In this document: positions 1-5,495 of the stretch, piece by piece
Position numbering within the stretch: position 1 is the first letter of the stretch
How the letters are laid out: each line of letters opens with the position of its first letter
Assembly (NCBI GenBank): GCA_043819035.1
Contig: JBDRFD010000032.1
Location: 1-9,839, forward strand
Length of the DNA stretch: 9,839 bases
Reading direction: 5' to 3'
Origin: UBA2144 sp043819035
GTDB taxonomy: Bacteria; Patescibacteriota; Gracilibacteria; Peribacterales; Peribacteraceae
The notes under the pieces: model-generated
What the model was told of the DNA's origin: nothing
The model's input: the letters and a program-made list of their open reading frames with translations, nothing else
Databases searched by the model: none
Translations under genes and position numbers: made by a program

Positions 1-236
1 CGCTTCACATCCATTGATACTTTGCGCGATAAATCTCCTTCCAGTTCTTCCTGCTCTACACGCGAACGAAGCCGTGCTTGTTCCTCCTCGCTCAAATCAT
101 CAGCCTTGCGGTCAGGATCGATATTGAGTTCACGAATAATCTTCCCGGAAAGTGGCTGCCCAAGCCCCCGAATCATCGTGAGCGCGATCACAATTCTCTT
201 TTGGCCTGGGAGGACGACACCTGCGATTCTTAGCAT
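1..236 (-). CDS. rpsM: 30S ribosomal protein S13 (uS13), 5' part only
   Basis: Small-subunit head protein that contacts the P-site tRNA and bridges to the large subunit. Only the first 78 codons are present; the rest lies beyond the left edge. The start reads MLRIAGVVLPGQKRIVIALT, matching the family opening (M-A-R-I-A-G-V followed by a basic stretch and V-I-A-L-T). It is followed by GLG and by the acidic EEEQARLRSRVEQEELEGDL, the typical S13 region ending in EGDLRR-V. Residue 2 is Leu instead of the usual Ala. It is the last gene seen of the minus-strand run infA-rpmJ-rpsM, the usual bacterial order. There is no clear Shine-Dalgarno; the 99-nt gap to rpmJ is largely repeat arrays. Identification is secure. 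Confidence 0.96.
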   Translation of the reverse strand, partial: MLRIAGVVLPGQKRIVIALTMIRGLGQPLSGKIIRELNIDPDRKADDLSEEEQARLRSRVEQEELEGDLSRKVSMDVK

Positions 237-240
237 AATT

Positions 241-268
241 GGGGATTAGGGACTGGGAACTGGGGATT
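241..268. repeat. heptamer tandem array, G-rich word
   Basis: Four contiguous 7-bp units of the type GGGGATT / AGGGACT, with variation at units 2 and 3. The array lies just 5' of the rpsM start. The period of seven is exact although the units vary. Confidence 0.75.
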
Positions 269-306
269 GAATGTAATGAATTCGAGAGAAGTGAGAATTA
301 GAGGGA

Positions 307-338
307 GTTAATTGTTAACTGTTAATTGTTAATTGTTA
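307..338. repeat. heptamer tandem array GTTAATT
   Basis: Four 7-bp units (GTTAATT, with one GTTAACT) plus four further bases. On the minus strand it reads TAACAAT repeated, and its first TAA is the stop codon of rpmJ. Because seven is not a multiple of three, the array also places TAA in every frame within 21 nt. The same word recurs at 9681-9700. Confidence 0.8.
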
Positions 339-467
339 GCCCTGCCTTTGCTTGTGCTTGGGATTCTTGCAGACTATGCGCCGGACCATCTTCTTTTTGC
401 CACCGCAGCGCCTTATCACCAGACGGCAGTCTTTGCAGATCGGTTTGACGGAGGCGCGAACCTTCAT
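336..467 (-). CDS. rpmJ: 50S ribosomal protein L36 (bL36), long zinc-binding form
   Basis: Smallest large-subunit protein, which stabilises 23S rRNA. The 43-residue product starts MKVRASVKPICKDCRLV and ends CKNPKHKQRQG, both unmistakable L36 ends. The zinc ligands Cys11, Cys14, Cys33 and His38 are all present. The usual length is 37-38 residues; here about six extra residues lie between the two halves of the zinc ribbon (around residues 19-30, including Gly-Gly-Lys-Lys-Lys and an extra Cys21). It lies between infA and rpsM, as is standard. The 41-nt gap upstream to infA is almost wholly a pyrimidine-rich (minus strand) repeat array, so no Shine-Dalgarno is possible there. Confidence 0.95.
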   Translation of the reverse strand: MKVRASVKPICKDCRLVIRRCGGKKKMVRRIVCKNPKHKQRQG

Positions 468-470
468 GCG

Positions 471-505
471 AAAGGGAAAGTGGAAAAGAGAAAAGGGGAA
501 AGTGA
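471..505. repeat. heptamer tandem array, purine-rich
   Basis: Five 7-bp units of the type AAAGGGA / AAAGTGA fill the infA-rpmJ gap. The array begins directly beyond the infA stop codon (509-511) and ends just short of the rpmJ start. The same word family occurs as an inverted pair between rplO and secY. Confidence 0.75.
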
Positions 506-508
506 AAA

Positions 509-832
509 CTAAGTTGCTTGCTCGTTCTTGTCCTTAGGCTGTGCTTCCTCAGAAGATTCTTCCACTGGCGCCTTTTCTTCTTCTTCCAATGGGAGAGGCT
601 GATCAGAGCGGAAGCGGTAGGTGATGCGTCCCTTCTCGAGATCGTAGGGTGTGATTTCCACCTTCACACGATCCCCAGGAAGAATGCGCACCCGGAACTT
701 CCTCATGCGCCCGGCAAGGGTGCAATGAAGCTCGTGATCTTTCGCTTGAAGACTCAGGACTTTTACTTTGAACGTGGCATTAGGGTAGGATTCTTCCACA
801 ATGCCGATGAGTTCAATTACATCCTTTGACAC
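509..832 (-). CDS. infA: translation initiation factor IF-1 with acidic C-terminal tail
   Basis: IF-1 binds the A site of the 30S subunit during initiation. Residues 1-74 form the S1-like OB fold: a start of the type MSKDVIELIGIV, then LAGRMRKFRVRILPGDRVKVEITPYDLEKGRI, which carries the conserved G-[RK]-M-R-K, RIL-GD-V and TPYDL-KGRI elements. Residues 75-107 are an added tail rich in Glu, Pro and Lys; standard IF-1 is about 72 residues and ends near residue 74. The start codon is GTG, chosen because it gives the usual MSK/MAK opening; an in-frame TTG lies 12 nt upstream. There is no Shine-Dalgarno. In most bacteria map lies next to infA; here 602 bp without a gene separate it from the next coding region. 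Confidence 0.95.
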   Translation of the reverse strand: MSKDVIELIGIVEESYPNATFKVKVLSLQAKDHELHCTLAGRMRKFRVRILPGDRVKVEITPYDLEKGRITYRFRSDQPLPLEEEEKAPVEESSEEAQPKDKNEQAT

Positions 833-999
833 TTAAGCGCAAGACAAAATTACAAGCCGGTCAATGCTACAGATGCATTTTGGCTCCAGCAAGCTAAATG
901 TGAGGATTTTTGCCAATTGAGGTAAAAATAGATTGCAGAAAGTTAAAAATGGTGTACAAATAACGATTTTGGCTAGTTTTTTGCTCAGAAACGTAAAAT

Positions 1000-1108
1000 G
1001 GTTGGATGGTTGGATGGTCACTAAAGTGGCACAGTCTTACCCCTCGCTTGCCACGGTCATTCGTGAATGACGTGGCTTGCGAACCATCCAACCATCCAAC
1101 TATCCAAT
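1000..1108. repeat. inverted octamer arrays flanking a hairpin
   Basis: The left arm is two units of GGTTGGAT (1000-1015). The right arm is three units of ACCATCCA type (1083-1106), the reverse complement of the same word. Between them, near 1049-1076, is a hairpin with arms GCCACG(G)TCATTC and GAATGACGTGGC, one bulged G. The layout resembles a small palindromic repeat element. Confidence 0.7.
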
Positions 1109-1117
1109 CGTTCATCT

Positions 1118-1180
1118 TCACGCTATCGCCTCACAGCCCTCTTCAAGAAGAAGAAGCGTATGCCTGAAGTGTGCGCAAAG
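1118..1180 (-). pseudogene. relic of a methionine aminopeptidase C-terminus
   Basis: Read on the minus strand these bases encode LCAHFRHTLLLLEEGCEAIA and a TGA stop. The intact map at 1902-2648 ends LCAHFEHTLLVREEGCEVIA, also with TGA. Over the last 20 codons (stop included) 16 match at the protein level and about 43 of 60 bases match. An in-frame stop lies just upstream at 1190-1192, so this is a fragment. The metal-ligand Glu of the FEHT motif is Arg here, so it cannot be functional. It sits on the map-proximal side of infA, where an ancestral map would have ended. Confidence 0.85.
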
Positions 1181-1273
1181 TAATTTCAGTTAGAACTTTT
1201 CCACCCATATAGCTGAATCAACATAAAACGGCATAGGATCATATGCATCTGCAGTTGCGATTCGAACTCAAGT

Positions 1274-1357
1274 GGGCTAAAGCCCTTGTGCGACTTCATC
1301 GTTAACCCAGCCCTTAAGGGCTGGGTTAACAAATCAAATAAAATCGGGCTTTAGCCC
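1274..1357. repeat. nested palindromic repeat with a perfect 30-bp core
   Basis: GGGCTAAAGCCC (1274-1285) and its exact reverse complement GGGCTTTAGCCC (1346-1357) flank a perfect palindrome at 1301-1330, whose half-site is GTTAACCCAGCCCTT. The whole resembles REP-type intergenic elements. There is no T-tract next to the core, so a simple terminator role is not evident. Confidence 0.8.
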
Positions 1358-1434
1358 TTTAATAGCTACAGCTTTTTAGTGAATTCAATATGACAAATTA
1401 TATTGATCTGGCTATATGCTACTACAGATCCTTC

Positions 1435-1851
1435 CTACTCCTCCTGTAAGGCTACCAGCTGATTGTTTGTGACTTGCCTTATCTTTATGAGAAGAGCACA
1501 CACTGTAGAAACATTGAAGCCTGGTTCGCCTTGAAAGAGGACTGAATTCGCACTAATTCCCTCGATTTGTCCTGCCATAACTCTGCCGGCACTATCAACA
1601 CCAACACCTCCGGGGGTCGAAATGCCTGCATTCACTAGCTTGGTCATATTCCCCGCAAACTGGAGAATAGCTAGCTGCAGTCTTTTAATCACCTTTGAAT
1701 CTACCCCTTTTTGTTGACCAAGCTTCTCAAATTCCAATCGAAGCGCATTAAAATCCGCCTCTTCGACGGGGTCCTCTCCTTTTTTTGGAGGCCCGAGATA
1801 TGCGAGGCCTTTACTTGGATGTTTCCACAATGGAATAGGGTTGCCCGACAT
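1435..1851 (-). CDS. hypothetical protein, 138 residues, between map and the map relic
   Basis: I do not recognise this protein. It has no signal peptide or membrane segment. The N-terminus (MSGNPIPLWKHPSKGLAYLG) is Pro-rich. Residues 30-70 look helical and charged. The middle has a Gly-rich stretch (ISTPGGVGVDSAGRVMAGQ, about residues 78-96). The C-terminus is hydrophobic with a VSTVCALLIKIRQV helix. Only two acidic residues follow it before the TAG stop. The ATG start is the first in frame and has no Shine-Dalgarno. The reading frame is long, with plausible composition and no competing frame. It lies between the intact map and the relic of an older map, so it probably arrived with, or after, the exchange of that pair. 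It could also be cotranscribed with map (50-nt gap). Function unknown. Confidence 0.65.
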   Translation of the reverse strand: MSGNPIPLWKHPSKGLAYLGPPKKGEDPVEEADFNALRLEFEKLGQQKGVDSKVIKRLQLAILQFAGNMTKLVNAGISTPGGVGVDSAGRVMAGQIEGISANSVLFQGEPGFNVSTVCALLIKIRQVTNNQLVALQEE

Positions 1852-1901
1852 ACTTTTTTAGTTGAGAAAATGACCCAAGCTTATCTTAATACATTTCTTA
1901 A

Positions 1902-2648
1902 TCAAGCAATTACCTCACACCCCTCCTCCCTTACTAGTAGCGTATGTTCGAAATGTGCGCAGAGAGCAGAATCCTTGGTTGAAAGTGTCCAGCCATCTTC
2001 GCCCGTAACCACCATGTCACTTCCTGTAGAAATGATAGGCTCGACGGCAATGAGCGTATTTGCCGGCAAAATGGCACCCGTTCCTGCTTCCCCCACATTA
2101 TGGATATCCGGGAATTGATGGAGAGTCTTTCCCAAACCATGACCCGTAAGTGAACGAACCGGATGGAAGCCCGCAGCTTCCGCTGTTTGCTGAACGGTTG
2201 CCGAAATGTCCCCTACCTTCACACCTTTTTTGACCAGTGCTACAACATTCTTGAGGCACTGCAGCGTTACCTTCAGTAACTTAGCTGCTTCCTCGGATAT
2301 CTTCCCGACAGAAGCTGTGAAGCACGCATCGGTATAGAGCCCATCGAAGATCACTCCACAATCAACCGAGATTATGTCGCCTTCCTTGAGTGCACGACCC
2401 GAGGGAATACCATGCACACATTCCTCGTTGATTGATGTACAGAGCGTATTGGGGAAGTGCCTGTACCCTTTGAATCCCGGTTTGCCACCTTCAGAAAGAA
2501 TAAACTTCTCAGCTGCATCATCAAGCTCCTTAGTCGTCATGCCTACTGCAACCATAGACTCGACTAAATTTAAACACGCCCGGAGGATCTTTCCTCCTTT
2601 GCGGAGAGATTCGATCTCCTGATCTGAGAAGATTTGGAACTGGGACAT
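1902..2648 (-). CDS. map: type I methionine aminopeptidase
   Basis: Removes the initiator methionine from nascent proteins in the cytosol; a two-metal pita-bread hydrolase. All five metal ligands can be placed: Asp96 (SVDCG), Asp107 (YTDA), His170 (GHGLG), Glu203 (VEPII) and Glu234 (FEHT). The substrate-site His79 (ECVHGIP) is also there. I chose the start at 2648 (MSQFQIFSDQEIESLRKGG, 248 residues) because this aligns with the usual N-terminus of the family. A longer reading to 2693 adds 15 unconserved residues. No Shine-Dalgarno is visible at either. It follows adk on the minus strand, the classic secY-adk-map order, but is separated from infA by an unknown gene and by the relic of another map. 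It ends TGA. Confidence 0.97.
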   Translation of the reverse strand: MSQFQIFSDQEIESLRKGGKILRACLNLVESMVAVGMTTKELDDAAEKFILSEGGKPGFKGYRHFPNTLCTSINEECVHGIPSGRALKEGDIISVDCGVIFDGLYTDACFTASVGKISEEAAKLLKVTLQCLKNVVALVKKGVKVGDISATVQQTAEAAGFHPVRSLTGHGLGKTLHQFPDIHNVGEAGTGAILPANTLIAVEPIISTGSDMVVTGEDGWTLSTKDSALCAHFEHTLLVREEGCEVIA

Positions 2649-2708
2649 CGGTAGAATGATGGCATGAATCGCTCGCTGTTTAAACATAAACATACAAAAA
2701 GTTTATTT

Positions 2709-2783
2709 GTTTTTGGTTTTTAGTTGTTAGTTTCTACCCTCAACCGCTGAACCAAAACCCAAAAACTAGCAAACCAGAAACCC
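2709..2783. repeat. inverted heptamer arrays after adk
   Basis: The left arm has about four 7-bp units of the type GTTTTTA / GTTGTTA (2709-2736). The right arm (about 2746-2783) is the degenerate reverse complement, and on the minus strand it begins with the TAG stop codon of adk. Together they can fold into an imperfect AT-rich stem in the adk-map gap. Confidence 0.6.
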
Positions 2784-3349
2784 TACTCAAGATGTAGTGC
2801 CTCCTTCAACCTCCCATAAATCTTATCAATCGTCCCATCCCCATCCACCTCAATGAGCTTCCCTTGGCTCTTATATGCTTCGATAACAGGCATCGTCTTT
2901 TCAATAAATGTGTCCATCCTGCGCAAAATAATCGACTTGTCTGCATCATCAGCCCTCCCCTCCTCTTCGGCTCGTCCGAGGATTCTTTGAACCGCTTCCT
3001 CTTTATCTAACTTGATCTCTACGCACAAAAAGTCACGCCCCACTTCTTCCATGATTTCGTTGAACGCATTCATCTGATCAGAGTCACGCGGAATACCGTC
3101 GAAGAGTATCTTTTGGTCGGCAGTACGTTCAAGCACTGCTTCCTTGGTTACACGCATGATGATCTCGAAGGGAACCAGCTTGCCTTCGTCGATGTAGGAA
3201 GCAACTTCATCACCCAAAGGAGTGCCGGATTTCTTGATTTTTCTAAGCTCTCCGCCTGCTTCGAAGATATCGAACCCAAACTCTGCAGCAAACTTTTTGG
3301 CTTGAGTGCCTTTCCCGCTCCCCTGAATTCCAAAGAAAACTAAATCCAT
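2783..3349 (-). CDS. adk: adenylate kinase, short-LID form, with altered AMP-binding motif
   Basis: Interconverts ATP + AMP and 2 ADP in the cytosol. The P-loop is GIQGSGKGT (residues 7-15), the DGIPR motif is at 84-88, and the short LID GRAEEEGRADD is at 125-135, followed by Arg143-Arg144. At 188 residues it is a short-LID enzyme without zinc-finger cysteines. Oddity: the usual STGDMLR-type AMP-site motif reads EAGGELR (30-36), so the Ser/Thr pair is lost. It could therefore be a nucleoside monophosphate kinase with shifted specificity, although synteny (secY-adk-map) argues for adk. The start is ATG at 3347-3349. Just upstream is a second, truncated copy of the same first eight codons. Confidence 0.93.
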   Translation of the reverse strand: MDLVFFGIQGSGKGTQAKKFAAEFGFDIFEAGGELRKIKKSGTPLGDEVASYIDEGKLVPFEIIMRVTKEAVLERTADQKILFDGIPRDSDQMNAFNEIMEEVGRDFLCVEIKLDKEEAVQRILGRAEEEGRADDADKSIILRRMDTFIEKTMPVIEAYKSQGKLIEVDGDGTIDKIYGRLKEALHLE

Positions 3350-3370
3350 ATATGAAAGGGGTTATGGAGC

Positions 3371-3417
3371 CTTGCTTGCCCACCGTAGCACGGAACGAAG
3401 TGGATTGCGAAGGTGGG
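3371..3417. repeat. small inverted-repeat element between adk and its relic
   Basis: Arms CCCACC and GGTGGG enclose an imperfect stem around CGTAGCACGG...TTGCGAAGG. It sits exactly between the truncated adk start and the intact adk, directly after the eighth codon of the relic. The layout looks like a palindromic intergenic repeat inserted at, or left by, a recombination junction. Confidence 0.5.
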
Positions 3418-3441
3418 GATGCCGAAGAAAACTAAGTCCAC
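3418..3441 (-). pseudogene. relic of the first eight codons of another adk
   Basis: The minus strand reads GTG GAC TTA GTT TTC TTC then GGC ATC, encoding (M/V)DLVFFGI. The intact adk 69 bp downstream begins MDLVFFGI. Of 24 bases 19 match. The five differences are the first base of the start codon (GTG versus ATG) and four wobble positions, so every internal difference is synonymous. Continued in frame, it enters the inverted-repeat element and stops at 3340-3342, within the start of adk. It is too short for function. A coding leader peptide overlapping adk is the alternative reading. Confidence 0.7.
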
Positions 3442-3469
3442 AGTTGGATGAAGGGTAGCGAAATTTGAA

Positions 3470-3519
3470 TGAAATGAAAACAAAATAAACCGCGCCCACG
3501 AAGGGGCGCTCTGGTTTAT
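3470..3519 (-). terminator. rho-independent terminator of the rplO-secY transcript
   Basis: On the minus strand ATAAACC and GCGCCCC pair with GGGCGC and GGTTTAT across a short loop, with a 3-nt bulge (3485-3519). A T-rich run (TTTTGTTTT) follows. It lies 39 bp after the secY stop. Confidence 0.75.
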
Positions 3520-3558
3520 GGAATTATTTCCAATTGCATTTCATCCGGAATATTTTTA

Positions 3559-4836
3559 TCAGACGAGCTTCTCATAATCATGCGCAAGCAATTGTGCGTT
3601 AACCTGGCGAATCAGCTCCATAACCACACCGACAATAATGATGAGCCCGGAACCGGAAATGATCAGGTCTTGTGAACTCAAATTTGAATACTTGGTGAAA
3701 ACAAGCGGCATGATGGCCACAAGGCCGAGGAAACTCCCTCCCCACAAATTCAATCGGCTAGAGGTCTTCTGAAGGATTTCTGCCGTCTGCCTGCCGGGCC
3801 GAATACCGGGGATAAATCCACCACGCTTCTGAATGGTTTCGGCTATATCATCCGGACGGAAAGTGACCGAGACGTAGAAATAGGTAAACGCCATCACCAG
3901 TAAGAAGTAGATCAAAATATAGGGGATACTCGGTGCTGAAGGATTCAAGTAATTCGTGATGAACCCGACCACTGTCGCGAAGTTGGGAGCAGTGGATAGG
4001 AACTGCGCAATGATCGCCGGAAGCGTCATCAGTGAAATCGCGAAGATGATCGGTATCATTCCCGCTTGATTTAAGCGAATGGGAATCCCGCCCTGTACCC
4101 CACGCCCTGCTCCTTGGTTTGCATATGTAATAGGAATCAAGCGGTGTGCATCTGTGAATAGGACTACTGCAACGAGAGTTGCAAGCGAAACAATACAGAA
4201 CAGATAAAACGCCGCCATCTTTCCTTCCCCTGCAATAAAGAGCGAGCTCAAGACCGCAGGAATCCCGGAAATGATTCCGGTGAAGATGATGAGAGAAATT
4301 CCGTTTCCGATTCCCTTCTCTGTAATTAACTCGCCCAACCACATGATGAACAATGATCCGGTGGTGACGAAGAGCATTGGAGCCAAAACTCCCGGGAAGC
4401 TTAAGTCAATCATATTGGCACCACCGCGGCTAAGGAGAATGAGGAATCCATAGCTCTGTACAAAGGCCAAAGGAACCGTGAGATATCTTGTGTAACGGTT
4501 GATCTGCTGCTGCCCCTGCACTCCTTCCTTCTGCATTGCTTCCAGTTTTGGGAAGATGACAGTGCTCAGCTGCATGATAATAGACGCATTGATATACGGA
4601 GAAAGCCCCAAAAGAACTATGGAGAAGTTATCGATCGATCCACCGGTGAGCGCAGCGAATACACCAATGAGTCCCGAGCCTCCACGTGAATCCAGATACT
4701 GCCTGAGTGCAAACGGATCGGATCCGGGGATAGTGATGTGCGCCGCAATGCGATAAACCAGGAGAACCCCCAGCGTAAAGATAATGCGTTTGCGGAGCTC
4801 TTCAGAATGCCAGAGTTGTCTTAGATAAGTGAACAT
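3559..4836 (-). CDS. secY: SecY, channel subunit of the Sec preprotein translocase
   Basis: Ten-span inner-membrane pore through which unfolded preproteins pass, with SecE and SecG, driven by SecA or the ribosome. At 425 residues it has normal length. The N-terminus reads ELRKRIIFTLGVLLVYRIAAHITIPG, giving the first membrane span. The plug region GGSIDNFSIVLLGLSPYINASIIMQL follows. Later landmarks are GNGISLIIFTGI, NQAGMIPIIFAISLM, the cytosolic loop with ADDIAE-like RPDDIAETIQKRGGFIPGIRPG before span 9-10 (important for SecA/ribosome contact), and a terminal VMELIRQVNAQLLAHDYEKLV. It is downstream of rplO with a 125-bp gap of inverted heptamer arrays and is followed by a hairpin terminator. 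It ends TGA. No Shine-Dalgarno is evident. Confidence 0.98.
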   Translation of the reverse strand: MFTYLRQLWHSEELRKRIIFTLGVLLVYRIAAHITIPGSDPFALRQYLDSRGGSGLIGVFAALTGGSIDNFSIVLLGLSPYINASIIMQLSTVIFPKLEAMQKEGVQGQQQINRYTRYLTVPLAFVQSYGFLILLSRGGANMIDLSFPGVLAPMLFVTTGSLFIMWLGELITEKGIGNGISLIIFTGIISGIPAVLSSLFIAGEGKMAAFYLFCIVSLATLVAVVLFTDAHRLIPITYANQGAGRGVQGGIPIRLNQAGMIPIIFAISLMTLPAIIAQFLSTAPNFATVVGFITNYLNPSAPSIPYILIYFLLVMAFTYFYVSVTFRPDDIAETIQKRGGFIPGIRPGRQTAEILQKTSSRLNLWGGSFLGLVAIMPLVFTKYSNLSSQDLIISGSGLIIIVGVVMELIRQVNAQLLAHDYEKLV

Positions 4837-4888
4837 TTGTTAGGAGCATTGTCGTTGGAGTGAGGCTGAAGGTCAACGAAGAATAAAC

Positions 4889-4957
4889 GGAAAAGGGAAA
4901 GGTGTAAGGGGAAAACGAAAAATACTTTTCCCCTTTCCCCTTACACTTTTCACCTTA
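4889..4957. repeat. inverted heptamer arrays between rplO and secY
   Basis: The left arm has four 7-bp units GGAAAAG, GGAAAGG, TGTAAGG, GGAAAAC (4889-4916). The right arm has units CTTTTCC, CCTTTCC, CCTTACA, CTTTTCA (4925-4952), the reverse complement of the same words. GTGTAAGGGG and CCCCTTACAC give a perfect 10-bp pairing. The arms begin within a few bases of the rplO stop codon. The purine-rich word is the one found between infA and rpmJ. Confidence 0.75.
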
Positions 4958-4961
4958 TTAT

Positions 4962-5399
4962 TCATTGTACAAAGGAAATGGAGCCTCCTGCCTTCTCTAT
5001 CGCTTCCTTTGCAGTCTTAGAAGCAGCATTCACTGTGAGTTCCAACTTCTTTGTTACTTCTCCCCTGCCCAAAATCTTCACCGGTCTCTTTGTACGAAGA
5101 ATCTTAGCTTCCCGCAGCGCTGCAATATCATAGGATCCGGCAGAGAGCATTTCGAGATCTGCCAGATTCACAACTTCGAACTCCACTCTATTGGGATTTC
5201 TGAATCCGCCGAACTTGGGCTGGCGCGTGAGCAACGGGGTTTGCCCTCCTTCAAAGCCAAACTTTCGTGAAGCACCTGCACGGGATTGTTGCCCCTTTGT
5301 GCCTTTACCGGCAGTTGTTCCGCGACCAGAACCGCTACCACGCCCTTTGCGCCTGCGCGTATGTTTGGATCCCGGTGTTGGCCGAAATTCATGAAGCAT
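4962..5399 (-). CDS. rplO: 50S ribosomal protein L15 (uL15)
   Basis: Large-subunit assembly protein. At 145 residues it has the normal length. It starts MLHEFRPTPGSKHTRRRKGRG, matching the family opening LHDLxPxPGS, followed by the Gly/Arg-rich rRNA-binding extension (GSGSGRGTTAGKGTKGQQSR) and the C-terminal signature LELTVNAASKTAKEAIEKAGG. The frame stays open upstream to 5474, but the predicted promoter lies inside that extension, so the shorter start is right. It is the first gene of this transcript: no rpmD or rpsE lies upstream, where a divergent CAP-domain gene is found instead. It ends TGA. Confidence 0.96.
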   Translation of the reverse strand: MLHEFRPTPGSKHTRRRKGRGSGSGRGTTAGKGTKGQQSRAGASRKFGFEGGQTPLLTRQPKFGGFRNPNRVEFEVVNLADLEMLSAGSYDIAALREAKILRTKRPVKILGRGEVTKKLELTVNAASKTAKEAIEKAGGSISFVQ

Positions 5400-5445
5400 G
5401 TTACGAAGGAAACCTGCCATTCCTAAAAGGAAAGCAGCGAAGGGC

Positions 5446-5474
5446 ACTATAGGAGGATCTTTGCACGCTCTCAA
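5446..5474 (-). promoter_or_regulatory. sigma-70-type promoter of rplO-secY
   Basis: Minus strand: -35 TTGAGA (5469-5474), 17-bp spacer, -10 TATAGT (5446-5451). The expected transcript start is near 5439, about 40 nt before the rplO ATG. This is the best promoter match in the window and shows that rplO begins its own transcript. Confidence 0.72.
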
Positions 5475-5495
5475 GGGATTATAAGAGAATTTTAT

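Larger units (their letters stand above)
833..1434. other. gene-free 602-bp stretch upstream of infA, full of repeats and a gene relic
   Basis: The short open frames here show no family motif. The stretch holds an AT-rich part next to infA (833-999) that must carry any infA promoter, a pair of inverted octamer arrays around a hairpin (1000-1108), a relic of a map C-terminus (1118-1180), and a nested palindrome (1274-1357). I see no convincing promoter. The best weak candidate is TTGCTG, 17 bp, TAGCAT on the minus strand near 865-895. Confidence 0.6.

Noticed and set aside
518..829. Plus-strand open frame over infA (103 codons)
   Set aside because: It is the antisense of a clear IF-1 gene and has low-complexity, unnatural composition.
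894..1121. Minus-strand open frames upstream of infA (62 and 75 codons)
   Set aside because: They run through octamer arrays and a hairpin, overlap each other and the map relic in another frame, and show no protein family features.
1236..1275. tRNA-like T-arm on the minus strand (GAGTTCGAATCGC)
   Set aside because: The T-loop-like sequence has only four of five stem pairs, no matching acceptor strand, no anticodon arm and no CCA; the upstream sequence is a palindromic repeat instead.
3340..3441. 33-codon leader peptide (GTG start) overlapping the adk start
   Set aside because: Possible as translational coupling, but its first eight codons duplicate adk and the rest is an inverted-repeat element, so a relic is the better explanation.
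3848..4342. 164-codon minus-strand frame inside secY
   Set aside because: It is a shifted frame of secY; the SecY frame is unambiguous.
5400..5474. N-terminal extension of L15 to 5474
   Set aside because: It overlaps the predicted promoter, and the family N-terminus starts at 5399.
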